Positions 22,761 through 31,880 of a stretch of DNA of 64,000 nucleotides are shown piece by piece. Under the pieces are notes generated by a model that saw only the letters and a program-made list of their open reading frames with translations, was not told the DNA's origin and searched no databases. This stretch comes from Marinobacterium lacunae. Lineage in GTDB: Bacteria; Pseudomonadota; Gammaproteobacteria; Pseudomonadales; Balneatricaceae. The stretch lies in assembly GCF_000705555.1 (NCBI RefSeq), contig NZ_JMQN01000015.1, forward strand, positions 372,001 through 436,000. Direction: 5' to 3'. The translations under genes were made by a program, and so were the position numbers. Position 1 is the stretch's first letter. Each line of letters begins with the position of its first letter.

Positions 22761-23887
22761 TGCGGCGTGACCCGGGCCCCGTCCACGGCACCTTCAATAT
22801 CGAGACGGGTCAGAATTTGATCGCCTTCGGCAAGACCGCCGGTGATTGAGGTCCAGCTCCAGTTAGCGGGGCCGGTATCGACACTGACACGTTTGAGTGT
22901 GGCACTGGCTGGATCGAACCGCAGTACGGCACTGCCTTCCAGCAGTGCTTCGGTGGGGATGCGCAGGGTGTTCTCATGGCGCTCGATGATCACTTCCACA
23001 TCGGCGCTATAGCCGACCAGTAGCGGGGTGGAACGAGGGATCGGATCGAAGTAGACATCCACATCCACAGTGCGCGCCTGTTTTTCCAGTTCCGATACGA
23101 AGGGAGCGATGCGCTTTACTGTGCCGCTGAACCCGGAACCGCGAAAGGCGTCGAGTGTGATGCGGGCACTCTGGCCAGAGCGCAGTTGAGCTGCCTCCAC
23201 CTCATCAATCGGTGCGCGCACATACAGGCAGCTGTCATCGATCAGATCGACAGCAGGCGGTGTGGCAACGCCGGGCGGGGAGGGGGTGGTGTATTCACCG
23301 GGCTCACCGTTAATTTCCGCGACAATGCCGGAGAAGGGGGCGCGCAATTGCCGCTTGTCCAGCTGGGCGGTGTACAGCGACAGCTCCGCCTGAGCCTGAG
23401 TGATACTGACGTCAGAGCGCTCACAGTCGATCGCGGAGAGCCTAGCCGCGTTGGCCAGGCGGTCGAGTTGCTCATCCGATACCAGATTGCGCTCGGCCAG
23501 CGACTGGGAGCGTTTCAGTTCGCGGCGATTGAAATCGGCTAGTGTGCAGGCACGTTGTTTCTCCAGTCGTGCAGCGGCGAGGTTGGCATCGGCCTGCGCA
23601 ACCAGTGCCTGCTGTTCATCGTCATAGAGCTTCAACAGCAGCTGGCCGGTCTTGACCCTGTCGCCCTCATCCACAAACAGGGTTTCAACGCGCCCGCCCT
23701 GAGGCATGGACAACCGGGAGCGCTCGCAGGCGCGAATGGTGCCGGCGCGGCTGTTGGCAGCGATAACTTCCACAGGACCTGTGCCAACTGGGGACAGCGG
23801 CACCGACAGGGGGGCTGGACGGTTCATATACCAGATGCCGGCGGCAATCGGCAGGGCGACAAATATCAGTATCAGTGCGCGCTTCAT
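22757..23887 (-). CDS. periplasmic adaptor (membrane fusion protein), MacA/HlyD type
   Basis: A 376-residue adaptor linking the inner-membrane exporter to an outer-membrane channel. An N-terminal anchor helix (LILIFVALPIAAGIWYM) is followed by a split biotinyl-lipoyl domain (GGRVETLFVDEGDRVKTGQLL and RAPFSGIVAEINGEPGEYT), a helical hairpin of about 85 residues between the halves, and a beta-barrel domain. The lipoyl half has an inserted proline-rich loop (TTPSPPGVATPP). It heads the four-gene exporter operon and overlaps the ATPase gene by 4 bases. No outer-membrane factor is encoded here, so it may borrow a TolC-type channel. Confidence 0.88.
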
Positions 23888-23923
23888 GCGTACTCCTGAA
23901 CATCGCCCCAGACGGGCGTCGGA

Positions 23924-24346
23924 TCAGCGCATATCGGTTCGGTGCAGCTCGACTCCCCGATCGCGGCAGCGCTGATAGTTTTGCCGCGTCGCTTCGAGTA
24001 CATCGGCGTCCTGCACGACGATCTCGACAATGCGCTGAAATTCGAAAGCATCCTCCGGAAGCGACAGCGCCAGATTGATAAACACCTCTCGGTGCTCGGG
24101 ACGCTGTTCTCCATGACCTATTTCGATAGGCGCGGAGGGCTTATCACCTAGTATAACGTGCGGTACGAAAGCGTCGGGTCTGAACGCCCAAAGGCGCTGA
24201 TCGAGACGCTCCGCGTCGGATTCACTTGGCATGTGAATGTAGATGTTCAGGCCAAGGCCCAGAATCTTCTCGCACAGCCGACACAGGAACAGCTCACGGC
24301 TGTCCGGGTCGGCGTCGGCGAGAATGTAGTAGTCGGCACGGCTCAT
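23924..24346 (-). CDS. holC: DNA polymerase III subunit chi
   Basis: A 140-residue replisome clamp-loader accessory subunit that, in E. coli, links the clamp loader to single-stranded-DNA-binding protein. Family features are ADYYILADADPDSRELFLCRLCEKIL at the N-terminus (cited in part), the positively charged middle around LDQRLWAFRPDAFVPH, and the C-terminal RIVEIVVQDADVLEATRQNYQ. It follows pepA by 9 bases, the usual pepA-holC arrangement. The next gene usually expected, valS, is absent here; the exporter operon begins 36 bases downstream. Confidence 0.9.
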   Translation of the reverse strand: MSRADYYILADADPDSRELFLCRLCEKILGLGLNIYIHMPSESDAERLDQRLWAFRPDAFVPHVILGDKPSAPIEIGHGEQRPEHREVFINLALSLPEDAFEFQRIVEIVVQDADVLEATRQNYQRCRDRGVELHRTDMR

Positions 24347-24355
24347 CGGCTTGGA

Positions 24356-25864
24356 TCAGGCCTCGTCTGCGCTCTCTTTCTGTTCTGCCAGATCAAGCAG
24401 GTACTGGGTCAGCAGCGGCACGCAGCGGCCGGTAGCACCTTTGGCCTTACCGCTCTTCCAGGCGACACCGGCGATATCCAGATGAGCCCAGCGATACTCT
24501 TTGGTGAAGCGTGACAGGAAGCATGCCGCCGTGATGGTGCCAGCGGGGCGACCGCCGATGTTGGCGATGTCGGCAAAGTTGGAGTCCAGCTGTTCCTGGA
24601 ACTCATCCCACAGCGGCAGCTGCCAGGCACGATCCGCAGCATAGTCGCCGGCATCGAGCAGGGCTTCGGCCAGTTCGTCGTTGTTGCTGAGCAAGCCTGA
24701 TGCCTGATGACCCAAGGCGATAATGCAGGCACCGGTCAGGGTGGCAATATCGATGACGCTCTGCGGCTCGAAACGACCGACATAGGTCAGTGCATCACAG
24801 AGTACGAGGCGACCCTCGGCATCGGTGTTGAGAATCTCGACGGTCTGCCCGGACAGTGTGGTGACGATGTCGCCCGGTTTCGTAGCTTTGCTGCCCGGCA
24901 TGTTTTCGGCGGCGGCGATGACACCGACCACGTTCAATGGCAGGTGCATCTCGGCGAGTGCTTCCATGGTGCCGAGGACGCTGGCAGCACCGCCCATGTC
25001 GAATTTCATCTCGTCCATTTCGGCGCCGGGCTTCAGACTGATGCCGCCGGTGTCGAACGTGATCCCTTTACCGACCAGTGCATGGGGCTTTTCGTTTTCG
25101 TCGCCGCCTTTGTAGTGCATCACGATCAGGCGTGACGGCTGGGCACTGCCGCGACCGACTGCGAGCAGAGCGCCCATGCCGAGCTCCTCCATCTGCGTAT
25201 CGTCAAGAATCTCGACGCTGATGGATTCGAAGTTTTCAGCCAGCCCGATCGCGCGTTCAGCCAGGTAGCTCGGGGTGCAGATATTGCCCGGCAGATTGGC
25301 AACTTCGCGGGCGCTGCTGACACCGTTGGCGATCGCCGCACCGTCTAGCAGCGCGCCTTCGCCGAGTTCGGTTTCCGCTTCATCAAGCAGGATCGCGACC
25401 CTCTCGAGCTTGATCGGATCGGACTTTTTGCTCTTGGTAATGTCGTACTGGTAAAGCTCTTCGGATACCCACTCAACCAGCTGACGGGTCTGGCGATAGG
25501 TGTCTTTCTGCTCGCTGGCAAGTCCGTCCAGTGCAACAACGGCACTGGTCACACCGGCTTTTTTCAGGGTTGCGGCAATAGAGCCGATCAGTTTACGGTG
25601 GTGGCGGTCCTTGCGCTCGTCCGACTTGCCAAGCCCCAGTACCAGTACACGCTTGGCTTTCAGTCCCGGTACCTTGAACAGCATCTGCTGCTCGCCGGCC
25701 TTGCCCGTAATGTCGCCACTGCCGATCAGCTCACGGAGGTAGCCTGAGGCTGCCTTGTCCAGTGCTTCAGCCGAAGGGGCAAGCTTGCCCTCGGCTTCGA
25801 CACCTATGACGATGCAATCTGTTTCCAGTGCTTCAACCGGGCCATTGACGATTTCGAAATCCAT
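24356..25864 (-). CDS. pepA: leucyl aminopeptidase (M17)
   Basis: A 502-residue cytosolic di-metal aminopeptidase, also known in E. coli as a DNA-binding accessory factor for Xer recombination and carAB control. The M17 signature NTDAEGRLVL is present, as are metal-site segments VGKGITFDTGGISLKPG and MDEMKFDMGGAASVLGTM. The C-terminal portion contains IANIGGRPAGTITAACFL. The frame opens at 25879, but GGAG 5 bases before the ATG at 25864 decides the start. It is divergent from lptF; the 191-base gap should carry both promoters. Confidence 0.96.
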   Translation of the reverse strand: MDFEIVNGPVEALETDCIVIGVEAEGKLAPSAEALDKAASGYLRELIGSGDITGKAGEQQMLFKVPGLKAKRVLVLGLGKSDERKDRHHRKLIGSIAATLKKAGVTSAVVALDGLASEQKDTYRQTRQLVEWVSEELYQYDITKSKKSDPIKLERVAILLDEAETELGEGALLDGAAIANGVSSAREVANLPGNICTPSYLAERAIGLAENFESISVEILDDTQMEELGMGALLAVGRGSAQPSRLIVMHYKGGDENEKPHALVGKGITFDTGGISLKPGAEMDEMKFDMGGAASVLGTMEALAEMHLPLNVVGVIAAAENMPGSKATKPGDIVTTLSGQTVEILNTDAEGRLVLCDALTYVGRFEPQSVIDIATLTGACIIALGHQASGLLSNNDELAEALLDAGDYAADRAWQLPLWDEFQEQLDSNFADIANIGGRPAGTITAACFLSRFTKEYRWAHLDIAGVAWKSGKAKGATGRCVPLLTQYLLDLAEQKESADEA

Positions 25865-26055
25865 GACGACTCCATACAAGACTTTGCTGACTGATTGCGG
25901 GATAATGCGGCCCGCTTAACGATAAAGATAGCCGCACTATACAGTGGTTTCGGGAATCAGTGCCAGACGGCACCCACAACGGCCTGCGGTGTTACATGCC
26001 ATCTGAACCCTCGATATCAATGTGTGCGACCGGGGTTCGCGACAGGGATTGAGCT

Positions 26056-27183
26056 TTGATTATTTTCCGTTATCTCTCCCGCGAGGTATTACTCTCCACA
26101 ACGGCGGTGACGGCAGTGCTGCTGCTGATCATCACCAGTGCCCGCCTGATCAAGTATTTGACCGATGCTGCCACCGGCAAGCTCGATGCCGATTTCGTGT
26201 TGCTGGTATTGGCCTACCGTATTCCCGGGTTCCTTGAGCTGCTGCTGCCGCTGGGGCTGTTCCTCGGTATTTTGCTCGGGTTCGGGCGTTTGTATCTCGA
26301 GAGCGAGATGGTGGTGCTGCGGGCCTGTGGGGTCAGCCATAAACGGTTGGTGCTCTATGCGTTGGGCCCGGCGCTGCTGGTTTCGCTTCTGGTTGCGGCT
26401 ATTTCGCTGGTGATCTCTCCCTGGGGCGTCGGTCAGGCGAAGCAGATCTTCGCCCAGCAGGAGGCGCGAAGCGAACTCGAACTGCTGACGCCCGGGCGTT
26501 TCCAGTCTCAGGATAAAGGCGCCCGGGTGACCTATGCTCAGCGACTGAATACCGATAACGGTACGCTGGAGCAGGTGTTCATTGCGCAACAGAATGAGAA
26601 AGGGCAGCCGCTTTTGCTGTTCGCCAAAGGTGCAGAACAGCGCATCGTCGAAGGCCAGGGGCGGTTTCTGGTGCTGGAGGATGGTTACCGTTTCGATGGT
26701 GTGCCGGGGCGTGCCGATTACAGCGCGACATATTTCGGTGAATACGGGGTGAAACTCCCCGAAGCCGAGGCGGGATTAGCGATCAACGAGATCGAGGCCA
26801 AGCCCACCGCTGAGATCCTGCATGATAATTCGCCGCGGGCCCGCGCCCAGATGCATTGGCGTCTCTCGCTGCCGGTACTGGCCTTCATCGTAACGCTGAT
26901 TGCCGTTCCGCTCTCGCGCACCAATCCGCGCCAGGGGCGATTTGCGAAACTGATACCCTCCATCATCATTTATCTGCTCTATGTCACCCTGCTGACCGCC
27001 ACCCGTTCGGCTATCGAAGATGGTAAGACCGGTGCCTGGTCGTTGTGGGCCATTCATCTGGGCTTTTTGATGCTGGCAGCCAATCTTATCTTTGCCGATC
27101 GCTTCTGGGAGTCGTTGTTCAACAAGTTACCTGCGCTGCGGCTGCCGGGACGACTGAGGAAGGTTAAGGAGGGTGGCGCATGA
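26056..27183 (+). CDS. lptF: LPS export permease LptF
   Basis: A 375-residue inner-membrane subunit of the LptB2FG complex that extracts lipopolysaccharide from the inner membrane. Three hydrophobic segments at the start (beginning IIFRYLSREVLLSTTAV), a periplasmic beta-jellyroll in the middle, and three at the end (from about residue 275) match the family. The start codon is a TTG; AGGGA lies about 7 bases upstream and the resulting N-terminus fits other LptF proteins. The stop overlaps the lptG ATG in an ATGA. Confidence 0.94.
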   Translation: MIIFRYLSREVLLSTTAVTAVLLLIITSARLIKYLTDAATGKLDADFVLLVLAYRIPGFLELLLPLGLFLGILLGFGRLYLESEMVVLRACGVSHKRLVLYALGPALLVSLLVAAISLVISPWGVGQAKQIFAQQEARSELELLTPGRFQSQDKGARVTYAQRLNTDNGTLEQVFIAQQNEKGQPLLLFAKGAEQRIVEGQGRFLVLEDGYRFDGVPGRADYSATYFGEYGVKLPEAEAGLAINEIEAKPTAEILHDNSPRARAQMHWRLSLPVLAFIVTLIAVPLSRTNPRQGRFAKLIPSIIIYLLYVTLLTATRSAIEDGKTGAWSLWAIHLGFLMLAANLIFADRFWESLFNKLPALRLPGRLRKVKEGGA

Positions 27184-28247
27184 TCGCTAACCGTCTGGAA
27201 CTCTATATTGCCCGCCATGTGCTGGCGGCTATCGCCGTGGTATTGCTCATTGTGGTAGGGCTTGACCTGCTGTCAGCGCTGATTGATGAGCTTGACCGTC
27301 TTAGCGACCGCTATCAGTTTGGCGCCATGTTGCAGTATTTGGCGCTGACGATCCCGAGACGCATTTACGAGATGTTGCCGCTCAGTGCGCTCGTGGGGTG
27401 TTTGATCGGTTTGGGCTCGCTGGCCAGTCAATCGGAGTTGACGGTGATGCGTGCTGCAGGCTTCTCGACTGCGCGCATTGTGTTAGGCGTGTTCAAGCCT
27501 GTTTTGCTGCTGATGCTGCTGGAGCTGACGCTGGGGCAGTTTATTGCACCGGCCACCGAACGTCTGGCGCTCAGTGGCAGGGCAGTGGCACTGGCCAGCG
27601 ACGGTATTCTCCGGGCCAACGAAGGTGCCTGGCATCGTGATGGTAATGAGTTTATCCACATAGCAGCGGTGGAGCCTGGCGGCGTTATTCACGGTATTAC
27701 GCGCTACCAGTATGGCGATGATGAAGGCTTGCTGCGTTCAAGTTATGCCCGTATTGGCAAGGCTAGCGACGATGGCTGGATTTTGCAGGATGTGCGTGAG
27801 ACCCGTTTTGTCGACGGCCGAACAGAGGCTCGTCAGTTGGAAGAGGAACACTGGATAACAGGGCTTTCTCCGGGGCTGCTGTCAGTGATTATCGTCGACC
27901 CGGTCGATCTTTCCATTACCGGTCTGGCGCGCTACTCGGGCTATCTCGAGGAGCAGGGGGTCAATTCAGACAACTACCGGTTGGCATTCTGGGGCAAATT
28001 GCTCCAGCCGCTGTCGATTGCTGCGCTGGTGCTGATTGGGGTGTCGTTTATCTTCGGTCCGCTGCGTAATGTGACCGCCGGTCAGCGAGTGATTGCGGGG
28101 GTTATCGGCGGTGTCTGCTTCAAGTTCGCGCAGGATATTCTTGGGCCCGCCAGCAGCGTTTTTGGTTTCCCGCCGCTGCTTGCTGTATCGCTGCCGATTC
28201 TGATCTGCTTCGCCGTCGGCTTCCTGCTGTTGCGCCGGGCGGGTTGA
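27180..28247 (+). CDS. lptG: LPS export permease LptG
   Basis: A 355-residue partner of LptF with the same plan: three N-terminal membrane helices, a periplasmic jellyroll and three C-terminal helices. Recognisable segments are LYIARHVLAAIAVVLLIV at the start, IPRRIYEMLPLSALVGCLIGLG, and FGPLRNVTAGQRVIAGVIGG near residue 290. AAGGAGGGTGG precedes the ATG, which overlaps the lptF stop by 4 bases. The ATPase LptB is encoded elsewhere. Confidence 0.94.
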   Translation: MIANRLELYIARHVLAAIAVVLLIVVGLDLLSALIDELDRLSDRYQFGAMLQYLALTIPRRIYEMLPLSALVGCLIGLGSLASQSELTVMRAAGFSTARIVLGVFKPVLLLMLLELTLGQFIAPATERLALSGRAVALASDGILRANEGAWHRDGNEFIHIAAVEPGGVIHGITRYQYGDDEGLLRSSYARIGKASDDGWILQDVRETRFVDGRTEARQLEEEHWITGLSPGLLSVIIVDPVDLSITGLARYSGYLEEQGVNSDNYRLAFWGKLLQPLSIAALVLIGVSFIFGPLRNVTAGQRVIAGVIGGVCFKFAQDILGPASSVFGFPPLLAVSLPILICFAVGFLLLRRAG

Positions 28248-28274
28248 CCGCACTTAAGGGCCCGCCATGCGGCC

Positions 28275-28739
28275 CTAGCGTTTCCCTTTGGTTTTCTTGG
28301 GTAGCGATACCACGCAGCTTTCTGACCAGCGGTCATGCCAGGTCAGCTTCTCGTCGCTGAACAGCATCCACAGGTAGCCAAGGCCAAGGGGGATCCAGGA
28401 GATGATGGCGCAGAGAAAGCGGATCAGGGCCTGGGTCCAACTCAAGCGGTTACCATCAAAGGTCTGGACGCGAATGCGCCAGGCCTGCATGCCGAGTGTC
28501 TGACCGCTACGGGTCCAGAAATAGCCAAAAAACAGGAAGCTGAAACAGAATTGTGCGGACTGCATGGCCGCGCGGCCAAGCGGCGACACCACGCCACCCT
28601 GATTGATGGCCGTTGCAATGATCGCCACCCCAAGCCAGATGGCCACGAGGATCAGGAGATCGTACACCATTGCCAGCAGACGTTTGGCGAATGAGGCGGG
28701 GCGGATGTCGGTAGTTTCGTCGCGGAAAGGGCGGTGCAT
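28275..28739 (-). CDS. RDD family membrane protein
   Basis: A 154-residue inner-membrane protein with about three helices. The RDD pattern is recognisable: RPASFAKRLLAMVYDLLIL near residues 14-32 (Arg and Asp), FWTRSGQTLGMQAWRIRV in the middle, and KLTWHDRWSESCVV near the end. The C-terminus is very basic (KKTKGKR). Function is unknown for the family, though ion transport has been proposed for some members. It is convergent with lptG, and an imperfect 6-bp hairpin (AGGGCC/GGCCCT, 28257-28276) overlaps its stop. Confidence 0.85.
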   Translation of the reverse strand: MHRPFRDETTDIRPASFAKRLLAMVYDLLILVAIWLGVAIIATAINQGGVVSPLGRAAMQSAQFCFSFLFFGYFWTRSGQTLGMQAWRIRVQTFDGNRLSWTQALIRFLCAIISWIPLGLGYLWMLFSDEKLTWHDRWSESCVVSLPKKTKGKR

Positions 28740-28765
28740 GAGGTGGGGACCGGTACTTGGCGGTT

Positions 28766-28800
28766 AAAAGGCAGGGCGTCCGCATGAGCGAAGCCCCGCC
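28766..28800 (-). terminator. intrinsic terminator for the Sel1-repeat gene
   Basis: On the minus strand, GGCGGGGC and GCCCTGCC pair over 8 positions (one G-T wobble) with a 15-base loop and are followed by TTTTAA. It starts 7 bases after the Sel1 gene stop. Confidence 0.6.
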
Positions 28801-28807
28801 AGGGTTG

Positions 28808-29626
28808 TCATTTGCTGAATGGCGTAACGTAGCGGGTTTTGTAATCGTTGGCGAGTGCTTCAGCCTCACCAAGCTGCGACTCGCTCAGTTTCATCTTCAA
28901 GCGTGACTCGATTGCCTGTGCGGTCGGATTGCCGAGCGCCGCAGCGTTATGCATCCAGGCGTAGGCGATAACATCGGATTCGGCCGAGTCATCGCCGCCG
29001 TGGTTGGTGGCATAGAGTGTGCCGAGGAAGAACATCGCGTCCTGATGCCCCTGTTCAGCCGCTTTGCGGTACCACTGTTCGGCAGTGGCATAGTTCTGCT
29101 CTACGCCTGTGCCGAAGTTGTAGCAGCGGCCCAGATTATGCCAAGCAGTTACATTGCCCTGATCGGCTGATTTTTGGTACCAGCTGAACGCAGCATCGAT
29201 ATCGCGTTTGACCCCCTGGCCAAACTCGTACATTTCGCCAACACGGTTCTGGGCTTCGGCGTCACCGGCATCGGCATCCGGCTTGATCTTGTCGAACTCG
29301 GCCTTGTAGGCCTTGTTCTTCAGTGCGCGTAGGCTGTTTACGCTATCCAGATGTCCCTGTCGTGCTCCGCGCTCATAGTAGCGCTGCGCGGTTTCCAGAT
29401 CGGTGTCCACGCCCCAGCCATGCTCATACATCTGGCCAAGCAGGTTGAGTGCCGCCGGGTCGCCCTCTTTTGCCAGAGGGGTCAGCTCGGTCAGTGCGCT
29501 GGCGTAGTCTTTGGCGTCGAAGGCGCGTTGTGCTGACTTAATTGAGGCAGCTGAGGCCATCTCGACCTGCAGACTCAGCAGCAGGCCGGCTGTTGTCAAA
29601 AGTGCGATTTTTTTCATCAAACCCAT
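28808..29626 (-). CDS. periplasmic Sel1-like repeat (TPR-type) protein
   Basis: A 272-residue secreted protein. The signal peptide (MKKIALLTTAGLLLSLQVEMASA) predicts cleavage before ASIKSAQ. Sel1 repeats follow: about 57-91 (GDPAALNLLGQMYEHGWGV), 121-157 (GDAEAQNRVGEMYEFGQGV), 158-193 (GNVTAWHNLGRCYNFGTGV) and 194-235 (GHQDAMFFLGTLYA). Such repeats form protein-interaction solenoids. Two starts are close together: the ATG at 29626 and one three codons later (29617), which gives a more typical MKK signal peptide. The gene is monocistronic with its own terminator; the binding partner is unknown. Confidence 0.88.
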   Translation of the reverse strand: MGLMKKIALLTTAGLLLSLQVEMASAASIKSAQRAFDAKDYASALTELTPLAKEGDPAALNLLGQMYEHGWGVDTDLETAQRYYERGARQGHLDSVNSLRALKNKAYKAEFDKIKPDADAGDAEAQNRVGEMYEFGQGVKRDIDAAFSWYQKSADQGNVTAWHNLGRCYNFGTGVEQNYATAEQWYRKAAEQGHQDAMFFLGTLYATNHGGDDSAESDVIAYAWMHNAAALGNPTAQAIESRLKMKLSESQLGEAEALANDYKTRYVTPFSK

Positions 29627-29779
29627 GCCTTGCGAAGTGACTGTATATTCGGATCCATGGCTGGACCCGCCGGTATGTGTGTAATCGGCTACGTTGATTG
29701 GCCGGAATGCGCCTGAGGAAAAACCAGATGGGCACGGTCGGCAATTCAGATTCTTCTAATGTTGGGCGCGATTGTATAG

Positions 29780-29811
29780 GAAAAGCGCTTGCGGCGCAGC
29801 CCGCAAGCGCT
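29780..29811 (-). terminator. intrinsic terminator for gloA
   Basis: Perfect 11-bp stem AGCGCTTGCGG/CCGCAAGCGCT (29784-29794 and 29801-29811) with a 6-base loop, followed on the minus strand by TTTTCCTAT. It lies 11 bases beyond the gloA stop. Confidence 0.8.
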
Positions 29812-29822
29812 GGAAGGCGTGT

Positions 29823-30215
29823 TCAGTCCTTACGGCTGGGGCTGAGCAGTTCGATCATGTAACCGTCGGGGTCCTTTACGAAGGCCAGAATGCTGCTGCC
29901 GTGCTTCATCGGGCCTGCTTCGCGGACAACCTCACCACCCTTGGCCTTGATACTGTCACAGGCGGCATACACATCCTCTACTTCGATGGCGATATGGCCA
30001 TAGGCATTGCCCAGATCGTAACTGTTGGTATCCCAGTTGTGGGTAAGTTCCAGCACTGTATTGTCCGACTCGTCACCGTAGCCGATGAAGGCGAGTGTGA
30101 ATTTGCCTTCGGGGTAGTCCTTGCGTCGCAGCAGCTTCATGCCCAGCACGTTGGTATAAAAAGAGAGCGACTTTTCGAGATCGGAAACACGCAACATGGT
30201 GTGAAGTAAACGCAT
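29823..30215 (-). CDS. gloA: lactoylglutathione lyase (glyoxalase I)
   Basis: A 130-residue metalloenzyme converting the methylglyoxal-glutathione hemithioacetal to S-lactoylglutathione. All four metal ligands are visible: His5 (LLHTMLRV), Glu56 (TVLELTHN), His74 (AYGHIAIEV) and Glu122 (GYMIELL). The short form without the extra helix is typical of the Ni/Co-dependent bacterial enzyme. The frame opens at 30272, but the ATG at 30215 gives the family N-terminus and has AGAGGGG upstream. It is divergent from the phasin gene. Confidence 0.95.
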   Translation of the reverse strand: MRLLHTMLRVSDLEKSLSFYTNVLGMKLLRRKDYPEGKFTLAFIGYGDESDNTVLELTHNWDTNSYDLGNAYGHIAIEVEDVYAACDSIKAKGGEVVREAGPMKHGSSILAFVKDPDGYMIELLSPSRKD

Positions 30216-30333
30216 GACAGGGGCCCCTCTTAAAAAATGATGATTTGCACATAAAGCGTATTGCCCATACAAGTCTACAATGCTTAATTAGAGTGTTTAA
30301 ATATAGAGTGACAAGCAAAGGATGGGATGTGCC

Positions 30334-30657
30334 ATGTTTCAAGATATGAATAAGATGCTCAACCAGTCGATGGAGCCGTTCAAGGAGCTGGTCGATATCC
30401 AGACTAAAATGCTGGAAGAGCTGACCCGGCACCAGATGGATTGCACTAAGGCGTTCATCGATGCGACGGTTCAGCAGACCAAAGAGCTGCAAAACTGCAA
30501 GACGCCCGCCGACGTTCTGGAGCTTCAGAAAGCCTATGCCAAAGAGCTTGAAGATACCCTTCGCTCTGCGAACCAGCAGAATCTGAAAGCGTTGGCCGAG
30601 GCGCGTGACGCAATGCAGGCCCTGACGCAGGGCACACTGGATAAATTTAGCGGGTAA
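30334..30657 (+). CDS. phasin-family protein
   Basis: A 107-residue helical, highly charged protein resembling phasins, which coat polyhydroxyalkanoate granules. The pattern MFQDMNKMLNQSMEPFKELV, a long amphipathic stretch with EFAKAYTEDA-like content in the middle (VLELQKAYAKELEDTL) and a C-terminal ARDAMQALTQGTLDKF fit the family. The ATG at 30334 is preferred over 30322 by spacing from GGGA. No PHA synthase is nearby, so the granule role is inferred from family only. A strong terminator follows. Confidence 0.7.
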   Translation: MFQDMNKMLNQSMEPFKELVDIQTKMLEELTRHQMDCTKAFIDATVQQTKELQNCKTPADVLELQKAYAKELEDTLRSANQQNLKALAEARDAMQALTQGTLDKFSG

Positions 30658-30690
30658 TACGCACCAACGCTGCGACACCCCTATCCGGCA

Positions 30691-30728
30691 AAAGCAGCCA
30701 CGACCCTTTCGGTCGAGGGCTGCTTTTT
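30691..30728 (+). terminator. intrinsic terminator after the phasin gene
   Basis: Outer stem AAAGCAGCC/GGCTGCTTT plus inner stem CGACC/GGTCG with a CTTTC loop, ending in TTTTTA. It lies between the phasin and flavodoxin genes, which therefore are probably separate transcription units. Confidence 0.85.
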
Positions 30729-30767
30729 ATTGTCTGTGGGGTGGCAAGGCATGTTCATGAGTTAACG

Positions 30768-31286
30768 ATGATGAACCGAATAGGGCTCTTTTACGCCAGT
30801 ACCACCGGAAATACCGAGACGGTCGCCGAGCAGATTGCGGGCCTGATCGATAAAGATGTTCTGGAGATGCACAACATCGCAGCGGAAGGGGTGTCCAGAA
30901 TCAGTGACTATCGATACCTGATCATGGGGATCTCCACTTGGGACTTCGGCGAGTTGCAGGAGGATTGGGATGCAGAGTGGGCGGCGCTAAGCAGTATCGA
31001 TTTTACCGGTCGCAAGGTTGCGTTGTTCGGGCTTGGTGATCAGATCGGTTATGGCGAGTGGTTCCTCGATGCGATGGGGCAGCTCGCGGAGCTGGTGACG
31101 GAGCGTGGCGGTGAGCTGGTTGCGCCCTGGCCGACAGCGGGGTACGAATTCGAACAGTCCAAGGCGCTAAGCGCAGCCGGTGACAGTTTTGTCGGCCTTG
31201 CCATCGATGAAGATGCGCAGCCAGCGGAAACCGCCGGGCGTCTCGAGCGCTGGGTACCTGAGGTGTTGGTTGCGTTCGATGTGTGA
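30768..31286 (+). CDS. flavodoxin
   Basis: A 172-residue long-chain flavodoxin, an FMN-binding electron carrier. The phosphate loop is FYASTTGNTETVAEQIA at about residues 8-24; the isoalloxazine-flanking loops are around STWDFGELQEDW (about 60-71) and FGLGDQIGYGEWFLDA (about 94-109). Two adjacent ATGs (30768 and 30771) are possible starts, with only a weak Shine-Dalgarno. It may serve oxidative-stress or biosynthetic reductases; whether it matches FldA or FldB more closely cannot be decided by eye. Confidence 0.9.
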   Translation: MMNRIGLFYASTTGNTETVAEQIAGLIDKDVLEMHNIAAEGVSRISDYRYLIMGISTWDFGELQEDWDAEWAALSSIDFTGRKVALFGLGDQIGYGEWFLDAMGQLAELVTERGGELVAPWPTAGYEFEQSKALSAAGDSFVGLAIDEDAQPAETAGRLERWVPEVLVAFDV

Positions 31287-31376
31287 ACGATTCGACAGGC
31301 AGTGGAACTCTTTATATTAATGCTATCTAATGTAGTTCGTTGTTAATTTCACATTGAAAGGGAAGGACTCTGGATC

Positions 31377-31823
31377 ATGAAAAAGTATATGACAGCTGCA
31401 GTTGGAGGCGTATTGCTTGTCTCGGCGCTGAGTGTGCAGGCTGCGGAGGTTGATGACGCCATCGAATATCGGCAGGGTATCTTTAACGCCTTCAAATGGA
31501 ATCTGGGCCCGATGGGGGCGATGATCAAGGGTAAAATGCCCTACGATCAGGCGCAGTTCACGTTACACGCGCAGCGTCTGGAAACCCTGTCACACATGCC
31601 GCTGGAGGGGTTTGTCGAAGGTTCGGATAGCGGTGATACCGACGCTAAAGCGGAAATCTGGTCCGATATGGACACCTTCAGTGCTGGATTCGACAAGCTG
31701 CAAACCAACGCTGCAGCTCTGGTTGAGGCGTCTAATACGGGTGATATGGAGCAGATCAAGCCGGCATTCGGTGCTGTGGCGAAAAGCTGTAAGGGTTGTC
31801 ACGATAACTTCCGCAAAGATTGA
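31377..31823 (+). CDS. cytochrome c'
   Basis: A 148-residue periplasmic class II c-type cytochrome. It has a signal peptide (MKKYMTAAVGGVLLVSALSVQA) and a single C-terminal haem site, CKGCH (Cys138, Cys141, His142), preceded by AVAKS. This placement near the C-terminus is the hallmark of the four-helix-bundle cytochromes c', which bind NO and help resist nitrosative stress. TATATT (31313-31318) may be its -10 element. It is convergent with a b-type cytochrome gene, a common pairing. Confidence 0.92.
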   Translation: MKKYMTAAVGGVLLVSALSVQAAEVDDAIEYRQGIFNAFKWNLGPMGAMIKGKMPYDQAQFTLHAQRLETLSHMPLEGFVEGSDSGDTDAKAEIWSDMDTFSAGFDKLQTNAAALVEASNTGDMEQIKPAFGAVAKSCKGCHDNFRKD

Positions 31824-31848
31824 TCAGCCGACAGAGAAACCATTGAAG

Positions 31849-31873
31849 AAGGGCGCGCTGTGCGCCCTTTTTT
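31849..31873 (+). terminator. intrinsic terminator after cytochrome c' gene
   Basis: Stem AAGGGCGC/GCGCCCTT with a 5-base loop and a TTTTTT run. The next gene, on the other strand, ends 8 bases further on. Confidence 0.85.
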
Positions 31874-31880
31874 ATGCCCG